64,000 nucleotides of DNA from Vitis vinifera (Eukaryota; Streptophyta; Magnoliopsida; Vitales; Vitaceae): the NCBI RefSeq assembly GCF_030704535.1, contig NC_081807.1, positions 1,715,001 to 1,779,000 of the forward strand, read 5' to 3'. Made by a program: the position numbers and the translations under genes. Of this stretch, positions 23,235-35,101 are shown piece by piece. The notes beneath the pieces were generated by a model. The model was not told the origin of the DNA. It was given only the letters and a program-made list of their open reading frames with translations, and did not search any database. Within the stretch, counting starts at the first letter, position 1, and each line of letters starts with the position of its first letter.

Positions 23235-24615
23235 TTACTCGAATGCCCATTGGTTCTCTCTCCGGACGTCCTCCTCTTCCTCCGGAGTGAAGTCATTCTT
23301 GATGTTGAATGTCTTGCGAATTTCCTCCGGAGTCTTTCCCTTGATCATGTCAGCAACTGTTTGGCAGGTCAAATCCAACAGGCTCTTGATATCTAGATAG
23401 TTTGCTGCCTGCAAGAACCGGAAGAACCGGAGGATTGATTGATACACGAGAAACACAAGGCACAAGAAAAAGTTCTAGGGAAAATCACCAAATTAGCGAA
23501 TAGGATATTCAAAGCTTCATCCCAAGGGATCTTTAACCATATAACAATTCTAAAAGATCACAGAAAAATTCCATGGTTTAATGTTTTTTTTTCTTTTACT
23601 TGTGTTTATAACATTTCAAGTCATATCCAAGGTCCTCACAAATAGATAGAAATCCAATAGAAACACGGAAAAACAGTAACAACATCCCCAAGCATTCAGT
23701 TTATAGTCCCAATATCATGTTTGCTATGATTAGAATTGCCAGGTTACATGAAAACAAACCAGAATACAAAGCACTTCAAGACACTTAACACATGCTTAAC
23801 AGTTAAAGAACATACAAATCCAAGAACATAAACAAAAAAAGAAAAAGAAAAAAAAACAAACAAGAAAACCAAATTTTGGCTATGACTAAAACTCAAGAGT
23901 ATAATTCCTAATACTTGATATTGCAACTATTATTTTGGAACCAAACTAAAACTCACATTATAATTCCTAATACTTGATATTGTATCACATGTTTGGACTC
24001 AAACCCACCATCATAAACAGAAAATTTTAAGAGTAAGGATATACAACTCAAGAATCCAAGAAAAACATCAGAGTAATATATCGCAAAAACAACGGTTCAA
24101 TGACTTCTCTATTTTTCCAAAATCGGCATGGTTTCCTTTTTCCTCCTGCCGATTTTTCAATCCAATATTCATAGTTATTCAATCCCAAAGTAACCAAAAA
24201 GTAAAAAAATCCAAAGTACCTAATTTCTTTTCCTTTCTCGCACTTTCCTAAACAATCAACAAATTTTTTTTTTAAAAAAAAAACGACTAATAAAGAAAAA
24301 GAACAGATTCAGAAGTCTCACCAAGATGAGGTCAAAGAGGGTGGCCTGATCGACTTTCACGAAATCAGCATCCCAGGCCTTGAGTTCATCATTGACGGCG
24401 TGTTCCTCCGCCTTAGGAGTTTCAACGTGCTTCTTGCAGTACTCGATCACCTTTGCAAGGATCTTGCTGGTGACGTTCGGCAACGGAATCGCATTGTCGG
24501 CGCATCCGTCCTCGATCATGTGCTTGATCGTCTGAGACTCCACCGCCACCACCTCCTCGAGGTCGAAGGCCTCGCCGTCAGAGCTTCTGAGAGTGATCGT
24601 CTTTGAAGAAGCCAT
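23235..24615 (-). CDS. SKP1-like protein, two exons (copy D)
   Basis: Exons 24322-24615 and 23235-23408 join in phase 0 across a 913-base intron, giving 155 residues, the usual SKP1 length. The N-terminal POZ domain (1-98) carries the expected acidic loop ([14 protein letters not shown]). The C-terminal part (99-155) has the complete [18 protein letters not shown] helices, [19 protein letters not shown] and the terminal WAFE. It should act as the adaptor between cullin 1 and F-box proteins in SCF ubiquitin ligases, in nucleus and cytoplasm. It is the least changed member of this cluster and the best guide to the ancestral gene. One unusual residue is the Asp in [18 protein letters not shown] box lies about 95 bases upstream of the ATG. 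Confidence 0.9.
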
Positions 24616-24704
24616 GATTCGAGTTCTGGTTCGAAACCCTAACCCTAGGACTCTCAAAGAGTAAATTGATATGATAGGAAATAAGGAACTTGACGGCCGA
24701 CCCC

Positions 24705-24712
24705 TATTTATA
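24705..24712 (-). promoter_or_regulatory. TATA box of SKP1 copy D
   Basis: TATAAATA on the minus strand, about 95 bases upstream of the start codon at 24615, in a context shared with SKP1 copy C. Confidence 0.65.
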
Positions 24713-24810
24713 GATGTGTAGGGCCAGGTTTGTAAACAGATTTTATTTTGATTCAGAGTCGGCCTCCGGTTTTCGAGTTTTGACGGTTTGTTTTTCTTGC
24801 TTGAATTCAA

Positions 24811-26118
24811 CTGATTTTCTTCTTTTTTTTTTCCTTTTTTTTTTAGATATATGAATTTTAATTATTTTATATTTGATATTATATTAATATAACATTTTTT
24901 ATTCAATGATCATATTTTTATTTTTAATAAAATTGAATTTTTATTAAAATTTAAATTTTAAAACTAATAATGTATAAATTATGGATTTATTTTTAATTAT
25001 TTTTTTCATTTTTTTAATACACATCATGATCAGGATACCAAATAATTTTTTTTTCAATTATTTTCTTTGAAATAATTAAAAAAAATTGATATAATAAAAT
25101 TATTGGAGATGTAATTCTAAAAAGAATATGATATCCATTTTCCACTTAAATAATAATAATAGAAAAAATTAAAATAAAAAAATAAAAAAATTATGTAAGA
25201 GAATTTTAGAAATTATATCATTACTGATAATGATGAATATTTATATACAAATCTACTATAATTCAAATTTTATTTCTTATTCTAATTCAAATTAATAATA
25301 GAATTCTACTTAAAATCAAATGCAATATTCTATTTTAATTCAAAGGGATGAATATTTAAATTTTTTATTTTCTTTTAAAAATTAATTCATAAAAGACAAA
25401 TATTAAGCCTTAAAATGTATTCATATAAATAAAATTAAGATAATTAATTCGTGATAAATAAAAAATAAAATGAAGCTATGATAGGCATAAAGAAGTGATA
25501 CATTTTCAAAACGAAAATTTTATACAATTTTGTTTTCTAAAATTTATTTTTTAAATAAAGTTAATATATAAAAAGAATTAAAATATTTTGATTTTATTTG
25601 GTTCCTAAAAGTATTAAGGGAAGAAAAAAAATATTAAAAAATTATTTTCTAACACCTAAAATTATAAAATTTTTGTACTATCTTATATAAAAATTAGTCC
25701 TATTTTCTAATTAAAAAAAATAGAAAGTGTATTTCAAGATATACTTAAGCCTTGTTTAGTAACTTGAATGGTTCTAAAAAATGGTTTTTAAAAACGATTT
25801 TATATTATTTTGTAAAACAAATATCTGTTTGGAAACTTGAAATGTTTTTAATTTGTTTTTTACATTTTTAATATGTTTTAAAAATAACTTTTAAATATAG
25901 TGTTTTATTTTTAATAATTTTTTTTATATTTATATAATTATTTTTTAAAACAGTTCTAAAAAACAATTGAAAACAATTAAAAAATGTTCTCTAAAAATGC
26001 ACAAATTTTTATTTTTAAGAACATTAAATTGTCTTGTGTTTTCTGATTGTCAAACATATTTTTCTTTTTTCTTTTTTCTCTGGAGAACAAAAATTTGTTT
26101 TTGAAAATAGTTACCAAA
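24811..26118. other. AT-rich spacer between SKP1 copy D and HPR1
   Basis: No coding frame of interest. It contains the inverted-repeat element at 25749-26125; the rest is AT-rich DNA without matches elsewhere in the window that I could see. Confidence 0.5.
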
Positions 26119-26125
26119 CAAGCCC
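25749..26125. mobile_element. MITE-like element (CTTGTTTAGTAAC ends)
   Basis: Left end GCCTTGTTTAGTAAC and right end GTTACCAAACAAGCCC are inverted repeats, flanked on both sides by TTAA. The same right end, with its flank, is found at 22440-22456 in the duplicated copy, so the element is older than that duplication. In block III the equivalent element is split by about 2.2 kb of inserted DNA. Confidence 0.55.
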
Positions 26126-26521
26126 TTAATACTTTCTTTTTACCATTTTTTTTCCCTTTAATTACTGCTTTTTATGAATCAAACAGAGTCTAAATAAAAC
26201 CCTTTTCTTTAAATAGATTTTTTTTTTTTTTTTAAATGAAATCTCAATCAATTTACTCAGTAAAAGACATGTTTCTAGGAATGACTGCATGGAAGAACTA
26301 AAGTAGTAGACATGCTACCAATTCATCAACAACTTTGAGTCTCATTACCAAAGAAACCAAGAGGATTGAGTTCCCAATTCAACTGATAAACCTATATATA
26401 ATTATGCTTACATTAGATGAAAAGCCAGTGTGAACAAGATGGAGCAAATAGCCTATTATCACCACTCCTCCAAAACACTCTCTTTGCAGCAACTAGGCCA
26501 TTTGTGTTCAACCCCTCCTGC

Positions 26522-29459
26522 TCATAGCTTTGAAACAGGCAAACCTGCAAGGAACCCGAAAATTTGCAGTTGAGACATTGACCAGAACACCAACATAGTT
26601 TACTGGTTTCAGAGGATGAATGCTACCTAAGGCTTTTGCATTGACTATACTTGGAGATGCAGCTGGGGGCAGGGAGTTCTCGTTGAGGAATGGTTCAACC
26701 TTATTTGGATCATGCCAAATTGGGTATCCTTTGATCTTTCCCTATTGTTTGGATTGATAAAGAAGTTAATGGTTTTGATTGGAAAAATAAGTATCAGTTC
26801 CCCTTTTTTTTGGATTTTGATCACATACCAGGACATTCAGAGCAGCCAATGTAGCCATTCCTTCGCGAGTCCACTGCATAAACCATGAGAAAAAGTCAGT
26901 AACCATTTAAGGATATATAATAAGGACAAGTCTTGACAGATGGGATTTTGAGTATTAATGTACCTTGGAAGCAGAAGCAATGTGAGGTACCACGATCGCG
27001 TTCTTCATTTCAGCAAGACCAGGTTTCATGTAAGGTTCATCCTGAAAGAAGTGGATTGATAATTGAATGATAAATGAACTTGGAAAGGTGATTTTAATGC
27101 TATGGCTCTGAACTATATGGATGGAGGAGTTTTGTTTTGTTACCTCAAAGACATCAAGTCCAACTCGAAACATGGGGTTCTCTTTCAGATGTGCCACCAA
27201 AGCTACTTCATCAATCACAGGCCCTCTGCTGCAGTTTATAAGGATCGCTTCCTATAGATTTAGATACCGTAACCATAGGTTATATTCATTTATATATTCA
27301 ATTAAGTCATTAAGCTCAGAAGAAAAAAAAAAAAAACTCATTGAGATTTCACCTTCTTCATCATTGAGAGCCTTTCCTTGTTGACTAGATGATAAGTGGT
27401 CTTATCCAATACTGGATGGAGACTAATCTACAAAGAGCACCAGACAAAAGTCACTTCAATTTAAAGCAAAAATGGAAAAACAAAAAAAAAAAAATCCAAC
27501 TCAAGACTAATGAAATGTGTATTATTTTCTGAGAGAAAAAGTCTTACAAGATCAGCCTCTCGGAGCACCTCATCCATACTTGCAGCTCTTTTCCAGGTCA
27601 CTGGTTGTTCACCACTGGCTTTCAGGAACTGACCATAAGCTGCATTTGGAAACACATGAGTATCATCAAAAAGGAGTGGAGAAACCGACTAGTTTCAGTA
27701 GATTGCCTCAGAGACCTGTAACAAACTTCTCCAGGCGTGTGGCTTGGTACAGATCATAGTAAATCAGGTTCATTTTGAACCCTTCTACCTGTTACAGAAG
27801 AAGAACAAAGTCACTCCTACCCGCATAACAAATTGATTGAACCCACTGAGAACCAACCCAACTGGTGTTGTAAATACTCACAAAGAGTTTCAAGTTCCCC
27901 AACCTATGCAACCAAACAATTGAGCTACTCTACACTTAATGTTGAGTTCTAAATTGACATGAATCAATGTACTGTTCGATTTGGCACCAAACTGAATTCA
28001 AGTAGCCAGGGTGATGATTAACAAGTTTTTATGACAACAGAAGTAATATTCAGTTTGTTAACAATTACCATCATTCTAGCATACGCAGATCCAATACGAC
28101 CTGCTCCAATCACACCAACAGTCTGTCCTCTGAGCAAATTCCCCACAAACCTATGAGAAAAAGTAAAGCCGAGCATATCTTTATTCTTGTAGTTAGCTTT
28201 GAAACGCACAACGTATAAACTGTAAACATAACCACAAGCAATGAAGGTAATAATGAAAAAGGGTGGTTGTACAGATGAGGAAGCCATCCATCGTATAAGC
28301 CTGCCCTCATGAACTCATCTGCTTCAACTATTCTTCGAGCAGCTGCCATAGAAAGTGAGGCTGCTAGCTCTGCTGTAGTCTCTGTAAGTACTCCCTACCC
28401 AAATGAACACAAAAATCACCTCAATTTCTCTACCCTTTATGAGAAAGACAAAACCAACATCATGATAATCAGTTTATATACCACATATTATTCAATGTGT
28501 GCATGCATAAATTGATCAATAATGATACATTCAATCGCTCATCACCCACATATATATGAATGTATAAAGCATCAACACACATACTTATATAGATTCGTTC
28601 ATCTACGAGATTGAGCATGATGCGTTCAATCACTCACTCATTCATTTATATACCAATACCAAGCATAATCACATGTTTTGATCATTCATTCTTCTACAAA
28701 AGCACATCCTCAAACAGTCAAAATACAAAGAAATCTCATTGAATAATTTTATCAAGCATGATGCATTCAACCACTCATCATTGTTGCATACATACATGTG
28801 AAAATGTGAAGCACAATTCATCTAGAAAAGCACATACTCGAACACATACACACATCTGATTTCTTCAATATTCATTCTCATCACAATGCCTAAAACATAG
28901 AGGAAATCACAAACTCACTGGAGTGTTCCCAACAGCAACACCGTACTTATTAGCAGCATTCACATCAACATTGTTGTATCCAACAGCCATGTTGCTAAAA
29001 GCCCTGCCTCCAGCCCTGCTCAAAGCCGAAAACAGCGTCTCCCCCCAATCTTCTGTCAACTGACCCACAAAAATGCAAGCAAAACCACAACAACCCATTT
29101 CATCAAAAGCCAAAATTCACACCAAAAAAGAAAAGAAAAGGAGAAACTCCATTTCTGATTACTTCCTCACCTGTCCAATCACTCCATCACACTTATCACC
29201 AATAAGAGCAATGATATCTTCAACAGACAAGATTGTTTTCTTCTGGGTACATATCTGAACACCAAAAACAGCACAAATTTTCATCAAATTCACACAATTA
29301 ACCCAAAAATATACAAACAATTATGAGAAAAATTACTTCAACTCTACAATCTTGTTGGACTAATAGATCGATCCAGCGGGTTCCCGGCATCGGTTTTGTG
29401 CTGACAACTCTGTATTTCCCACAGGGGTTCCAAACCTCAATTGAAACTGGCTTGGCCAT
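26522..29459 (-). CDS. HPR1: Peroxisomal NADH-dependent hydroxypyruvate reductase
   Basis: Thirteen exons: 29337-29459, 29171-29254, 28919-29059, 28273-28394, 28069-28150, 27716-27788, 27548-27639, 27353-27427, 27144-27251, 26964-27041, 26829-26873, 26627-26741 and 26522-26544. They give 386 residues, the same as I recall for Arabidopsis HPR1. The enzyme reduces hydroxypyruvate to glycerate with NADH in the photorespiratory cycle of leaf peroxisomes. Visible features are the start MAKPVSIEVWNP, the nucleotide-binding GAGRIG (172-177) after TVGVI, the catalytic Arg in NCSRGP (273), the Glu of DVFEDEP, the His of PHIAS (320), and the C-terminal peroxisomal signal SKL. All sites are GT/AG; the donor of exon 6 (GTCTCT) is weak. 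The last intron (26545-26626) is 82 bases and has no in-frame stop, so its retention would swap the SKL end for a longer tail. Alternative 3' splicing of this kind is documented for pumpkin HPR. Confidence 0.95.
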
Positions 29460-30169
29460 GGAAGCTAGAAGCAGCTCAGGAATTGGAAAAAAAAAAACGG
29501 AGCCTTTCAAATTTCAGGTGCTCTGTTTTATTTATATGCATGGCTGATCTGGTGCGGTATGCTTATTCTTTGTTCATGGTCTCGACCAATGCGACTTGTT
29601 GGATTACTGTGACTGTTGACTTTGTGGAGAGTTGACCCGTTGATGTGTGACTGGTGTAAGTTAATATGGTAGCTTGTTTGGGATAAGGAGTGAGTTTGGA
29701 CCTCATGTTTGGTTATAAGGATTTGGCTTCGTGGGTGGTTGCCACGTAAGGGGATTGCCTATCCATTTCGGTAAATGACGAGAATACCCCTTTTCTAAAC
29801 AGTCAAAGTGGAAGGAATAGGGGTAGGGAAGTAATATACTGAAGGCTCGCCTTAGCTCACAGGCTATGGAACAAGGCCCAGTTCTAGAAATAGAGTCTGC
29901 ATTGGGTTGGGCTGGCCCAAGTTGGCCTTTTCACATAAATATTCTGTAAAATAATTTATTAATCACAAAAAGACCCCTAAAGTATTATTTAGTCCTAATA
30001 ACATTTCTCATAAAATATAATATATAAATGTTCTCACTAAAGTCGATCGATGATCGAAGCTAATTAATCTTCTTTTTCTACTGCCAAACCAAATTAAAGT
30101 AAGGTTCTTCTATTTATGTTATATGCTAGAAGCTTGACTAATCTCGACAAGAGGATTGATGTCCGCTTT

Positions 30170-30208
30170 AGTAATATGTGAGATAGGTTAAGGTCTCCTT
30201 CGCATTGG

Positions 30209-30264
<56 letters not shown>

Positions 30265-30335
30265 AATTCGACTAGTTGAAGTAACATGTGAGGTAGGTTA
30301 AAGTCTCATTCTCATTGGTATATCTATATATATTT
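30170..30335. repeat. Doubled segment around a (TA)n microsatellite
   Basis: The phrase ATGTGAGATAGGTTAAGGTC with CATTGGTAT at 30175-30213 recurs as ATGTGAGGTAGGTTAAAGTC with CATTGGTAT at 30283-30322. Each is followed by TA repeats and TTTGAATTCG. The TA run at 30214-30261 is about 48 bases. Confidence 0.75.
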
Positions 30336-31163
30336 GAATTCGGTTAGTTGGCTTGAAGATATGATAATCAAATTTTGTTAGATTTATCGATCGAAGGCTA
30401 AACCTAAGCTATGAATTAAATTTTATGGCTTTGAGTTGACTCATTTCAATGATTGATAAGATTTGTAGTTAATTAATTACATGTATTTCGAAATTGAAGT
30501 AAGTAATTAATAATTGAAAAATAGTAACTAATATAAATGAAAAACAACTAATATGAATAATCAAACCCTCAAAGATTAAAATGATTAACACTAATAGTTT
30601 CAATAATTGTATGGGCATGTGCAAGAAAATCCTAGAAAGTGAAGGAAAATCTATTTGCATGATATCCTTCATTAAAAAGTGAGCTCACATCAAGGCATTT
30701 CTCAAATTAGTAATTAAGATATATTAAAAATATTGATATTTAAGTTATAGAAATCTTTAACTTTGGATTGTGGAAATATCATTCTTGTAGTGACGGCCAA
30801 GAAATCTTATCATATCTAATGTTTGACATGTTGTCGAACCAAACTTTAAGAAAAAGGCATATTTTTATTTTATTATTATTTTTTATTTGTGACATGTATT
30901 TATTTTTAATATTAAGGTTGTGAGCTGTTATTGAAAATGCTAACTTCATCTAGTCATGAATTAGAGATTGAGTTTTTCAAATATTTAAGTTGTGTAAAGT
31001 TGAAGGTTGGGTTTATATGATGAATTATCTATTATTTAAAAATAAAATAAATAGATATTATAAAAATTGTAAGAGTGTTTGTTGTCCACATGTTTTTATA
31101 TAAAATATTTTCAGTGAAACTATTTTGTTTTTAAAAATTGTGTTTTGGGGAATCAGTTATTAA

Positions 31164-31489
31164 GGTTATGTTTGGTTCCCGAAAAATACTAAGGAAAGAA
31201 AAAAAATATAAAGAAAAATGATTTTTTCATGTTTGGTTGTTCTATGAAAAATATAAAAGAAAATAAAATATAATTAAAACTAATTAAAAACCTATGTATT
31301 TTAAAATTATTTAATCTTTATATTAATGAGTTAAAATAAATAAAATGAGTTTGAAGTAAAAAATAAAAATAACTTATCAACTTTTAATCCATTTTTTATT
31401 TTTCTTCACTTTTTCTTTTCTTCTATTTTTCCTTTGTATTTTCTTTCCCTTGCATTTTCCCTCAAATTTTCTGAGAACCAAACATAGCC
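31164..31489. mobile_element. Tourist-like MITE, family 2 copy a
   Basis: Ends GGTTATGTTTGGTTCCCGAA and TTCTGAGAACCAAACATAGCC form inverted repeats, flanked by TAA (31161-31163 and 31490-31492). A second copy lies at 59307-59573. Both share the inner order ATGTTTGGTTG(T) near the left and TTTCCCTCAAA near the right. The three-base T/A target fits the PIF/Harbinger class. Confidence 0.8.
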
Positions 31490-34400
31490 TAAGTGTTTTT
31501 ATAAGAAATACTAAATGGTTTTTTCTAACTTTTTAAAAGTGTTTTTTAAGAATTTGTTTAGTAACTTTTTTTGCGTTTTTTGTTTTTTTTTTTGTTATCC
31601 AAAACAACAAAATACAAAAAACACGTGTAATAATGAAAAAATAAAAAAATAGTTTTTTATTTTTAAAAACAAAAAAATATGATGTTTTAGATAATATAAT
31701 TTAATTATTTATTGATGACTGTTTTAAGAAATAAATATGGAGAGTGATAAAAATAATGTACTACATATAAAAATTATTTTTTAAATATATGTTAAATATG
31801 TTAAAAATATTTCTAGTTCTATACAAAATTCTTCTTCTACAATACAACAAAACATCGAATAACAGTTTTAAAAAACTAATTTTCATAACTACTTTTAAAA
31901 ATATTTTTCCAATTGAGCCAAAATTTTGCCAAATATTTGATATTCTTCAAAAATGTTTTTTTTTTTTTTTTTTTTTGATGTTACAAGTGACTTTAAAAGC
32001 ATCACAATTATTCTTAGAGTTTGTTTGGTAGTATTTTTTAAAATATTTATATTATAAAATGATTTTTAAAGAAAAATCAGGACTTTTAACAAAATTTAGA
32101 AAATGTTTTTAAAAAATTCAAAAATCAACTATGATGTTTATTTTTGAAGAAAGTACGTGATTATCTCAAAAACACACTTTTAGAAAAAAATAAAAAATAA
32201 AATCGTTGAAAGCCCTTCCAATATAAATATTGGCAAACACACCCTTACTATAATCATTTTGCCAACCCAAAATATTGATTTTAACTCATCCAAGTGTTGG
32301 AGATGCTAAATGTAACCTTACCCCCTTGTTTTTTTTTTTTTTTTTTTTTTTATATTTATTAATATAAATTATTGTATATCATCGTAATCATCAATGATTA
32401 GAAAGCCCACCTTTGTTGATTTTTTTAATCTATAAGTTGATTATCATGTATTATTATATTAAGGGGGAATATCCAAGGAGATTATTCTCATTCTTTTCTT
32501 CTTTAGATGAACATCTTATCTTCAATAATTAAATAAATAAAAAAACAACAATTTTAAAAAATAAAAAATAAAAAAGCATCATGCACTTTCTTGTACTTCT
32601 TTTCAATCTTAGCTTATGGGATAGTTTTTTTTTTTTTTTTTTAATCTATAAATAAAAAATAAAGGTAAGAGCATAATTTTAAATGGGTAATTTGATATGA
32701 TAAAAATTTAAACAAATATGAGATAATTTTTTTTTCATAATCTAATTATGTTATTTAAAATTAATTTTTACGATAAATAATATGTTATTATTGTTAGCAA
32801 ATTGGAGATTGATTGCATCAATTCTTTAAGTATTCCAATGCTACGAGCATTTGGATGAATATATTATAAGATTAAAATATAATTTTTTTTTTATGATAAT
32901 AATTTTTAGGAAAGTTGATAGCGCCTCGTATCATAGTCGTGTCTATGGTTCGAACCTAGGCCTATCAAATCGGAGGTGTTACATAACTTAAAAGGATGAC
33001 AAACCAATTCAAATAGAGCCCTAATAATTAATAAATATATATATATATATATATATAATACACGCTGGATTCCACTTATCTTTGATTCCACACATATACT
33101 ATATAATAAGATAAGGATGGTGAAATGTGGGACCTTGAAAGCTCACAATTTCCAAGATTTTTCTAATCACTTCAATGTCTTATCCCTTAAGAAAATGGTA
33201 GTCTTATCGATAAACATGTCCTTTCATTTTTGTCCCACCAAACTTAATTTATTAATTTATTAATTTATTTATTCCCACAATTTTTATTTATTTGTTTATC
33301 TACCATTCTCATTTAAACCACCACACTTGTATTTTTCCTTTATATTTTAAACCTCTTTTCATATTATTTTTTTTGGAAAGTCTTAGAGGATGTCTAAGTA
33401 ATCAATTTAATAAAAATAAATTAATTATCTTGACTTAATATTTAATTAAATCTAAAACTATGATCATATAAAAAAATTTAAAATTAATATAAATTAAGTC
33501 ATTAAATAAATTTTAAAATTATTTTTAAAACATATTTAAAAATTAATTAAAAACATTTTAAATTTCAAATAAAGTTTTATTTTATAAAATATCATAACAC
33601 AATTTTTTAAAATTGTTTTAAAAAACATTTATAAAACAGAACCACAATTTTGATCTTACAATTTATTTCCATTTTTATTTTCCCATGCCAAACACGCCCT
33701 AAATCCATTCTATTGATCTCTGAAGCCACATTTTTAATAACAAGTGGGACCATGAAAGCTCACGATTCCAAAATTTTGTCGTCCTCCAACTCAACCATAT
33801 AATTATTCAATCACTTTAATGTTGAATTTTACAAAGAAAATTCTAGACTTATCAAAGTTTCTTTTTTATTATAAACCCTTCAAATTATTTTCTAATTTTC
33901 ATTTTTTTTTTCTTGGGTGTGACATTTTATCAATTTTTTCCCAAACATTTTGCAATTGTCGTTAACGATAAATCAATATTCTATCTTCCATATTTAGTAT
34001 TTCAAATATAGTCCATTTTTCAATCATTTTCAAATGACAATTATGTCAAAAAAACTTCCAAATAATATTTTTTTTCCCTAAAATTATTTAATAAATAAAA
34101 TAGAAAAAATCATAAGATGCTTAAAAAATAAAAAAATTTATCATGATATTTTTTTTTAAAAAAAAAGAACACTAAGATTAGTTCATCGTTTAAATAACTT
34201 TTATTAATTGCAGAATCGTGTTAAAAGTCTTGTGTTTTTCTTTATATTTTATGGGTGTGTCGAACTTTTTGACAAAATTTTATTTTTGATTATATTTAAT
34301 ATTATTTTTTCTATTTATAATTTCTATTATTAAAAAATAAAATAATCTTAAAGGGAATGTACGAAGCTTAATAGTTTGGTAAGCGGTAAGCCAGCCAGCT

Positions 34401-34649
34401 TGAAATTGAAATGACATCAGAATCATTAAGGGGTCCACATGGAAAAAAATAATTGAAAAATAAAAAGAAAAAGGAAAAAAAAATGGGAAAAAGAAAGACC
34501 ACAACTTTCTGGAGGTTTCCAGGGTGCCCAACGGGGACCAAAAATTGCGGCAAACGGGATAAAGATAAGGTCATTTTCATCGTAAGAAAAACAAAATTAA
34601 AAATTTATTAAAAAAATAAAAGAGAGAACATAATTCAACGTCATTAAAA

Positions 34650-34900
34650 ATTGGAATCTGTCTGGAGAATGGTGAGTCGCTTTCAAGCATTTAACGTTAG
34701 TTTTCAAAAGCACTACCCCCGCCCACAGGCCACAGCCACAAACTCTGTGCCCAAAAAATATGACCGTTGGGAATTTAATGCCGTGGAGAGCCGTTTCCTC
34801 CCTACAACGGTTAAAAGAGAAGACTCTGGAAACATCTAGCCGTTTTGTGCAACTTGCAACGTGGCAGAATGTAATTGATCCACGTGGACATACAAGTATA
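34650..34900. other. GC-richer island with repeated CCGTT cores and a G-box
   Basis: Within AT-rich DNA this island holds several CCGTT/AACGG pentamers (near 34762, 34795, 34806 and 34841) and a CCACGTGG G-box near 34880. Such cores occur in Myb-bound cell-cycle and ABA-linked promoters, but no gene start could be tied to it. PIP2 begins about 2.8 kb further on. A 62-residue open frame here has no recognisable domain. Confidence 0.3.
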
Positions 34901-35061
34901 TATACATATAAATTTTTATTGATTTAAAAAAACTTATATTAAATTATTTTAACAAAATCAACTAAATAATTATAAAAAAATAAAACCTTATTATTTTTAT
35001 TAAAAAAATATTTTAAAAAATAAATCTAAAGAAGCCGCCACCAAAGCAGGGGAACAACATC

Positions 35062-35101
35062 CGTCTTTTCACTCCAAGAATCGTCTTTTCACTCCAAGAA
35101 T
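35062..35101. repeat. 20-base direct tandem repeat
   Basis: CGTCTTTTCACTCCAAGAAT occurs twice in immediate succession. Confidence 0.9.

Noticed and set aside
32926-32975. GGTTCGAACC box at 32947-32956, as in the T-arm of a tRNA or a SINE
   Set aside because: No acceptor stem, anticodon arm or A box at the right spacing could be found on either strand.
34651-34839. 62-residue frame in the GC-richer island
   Set aside because: No domain, no splice context and no repeat or homologue visible in the window.
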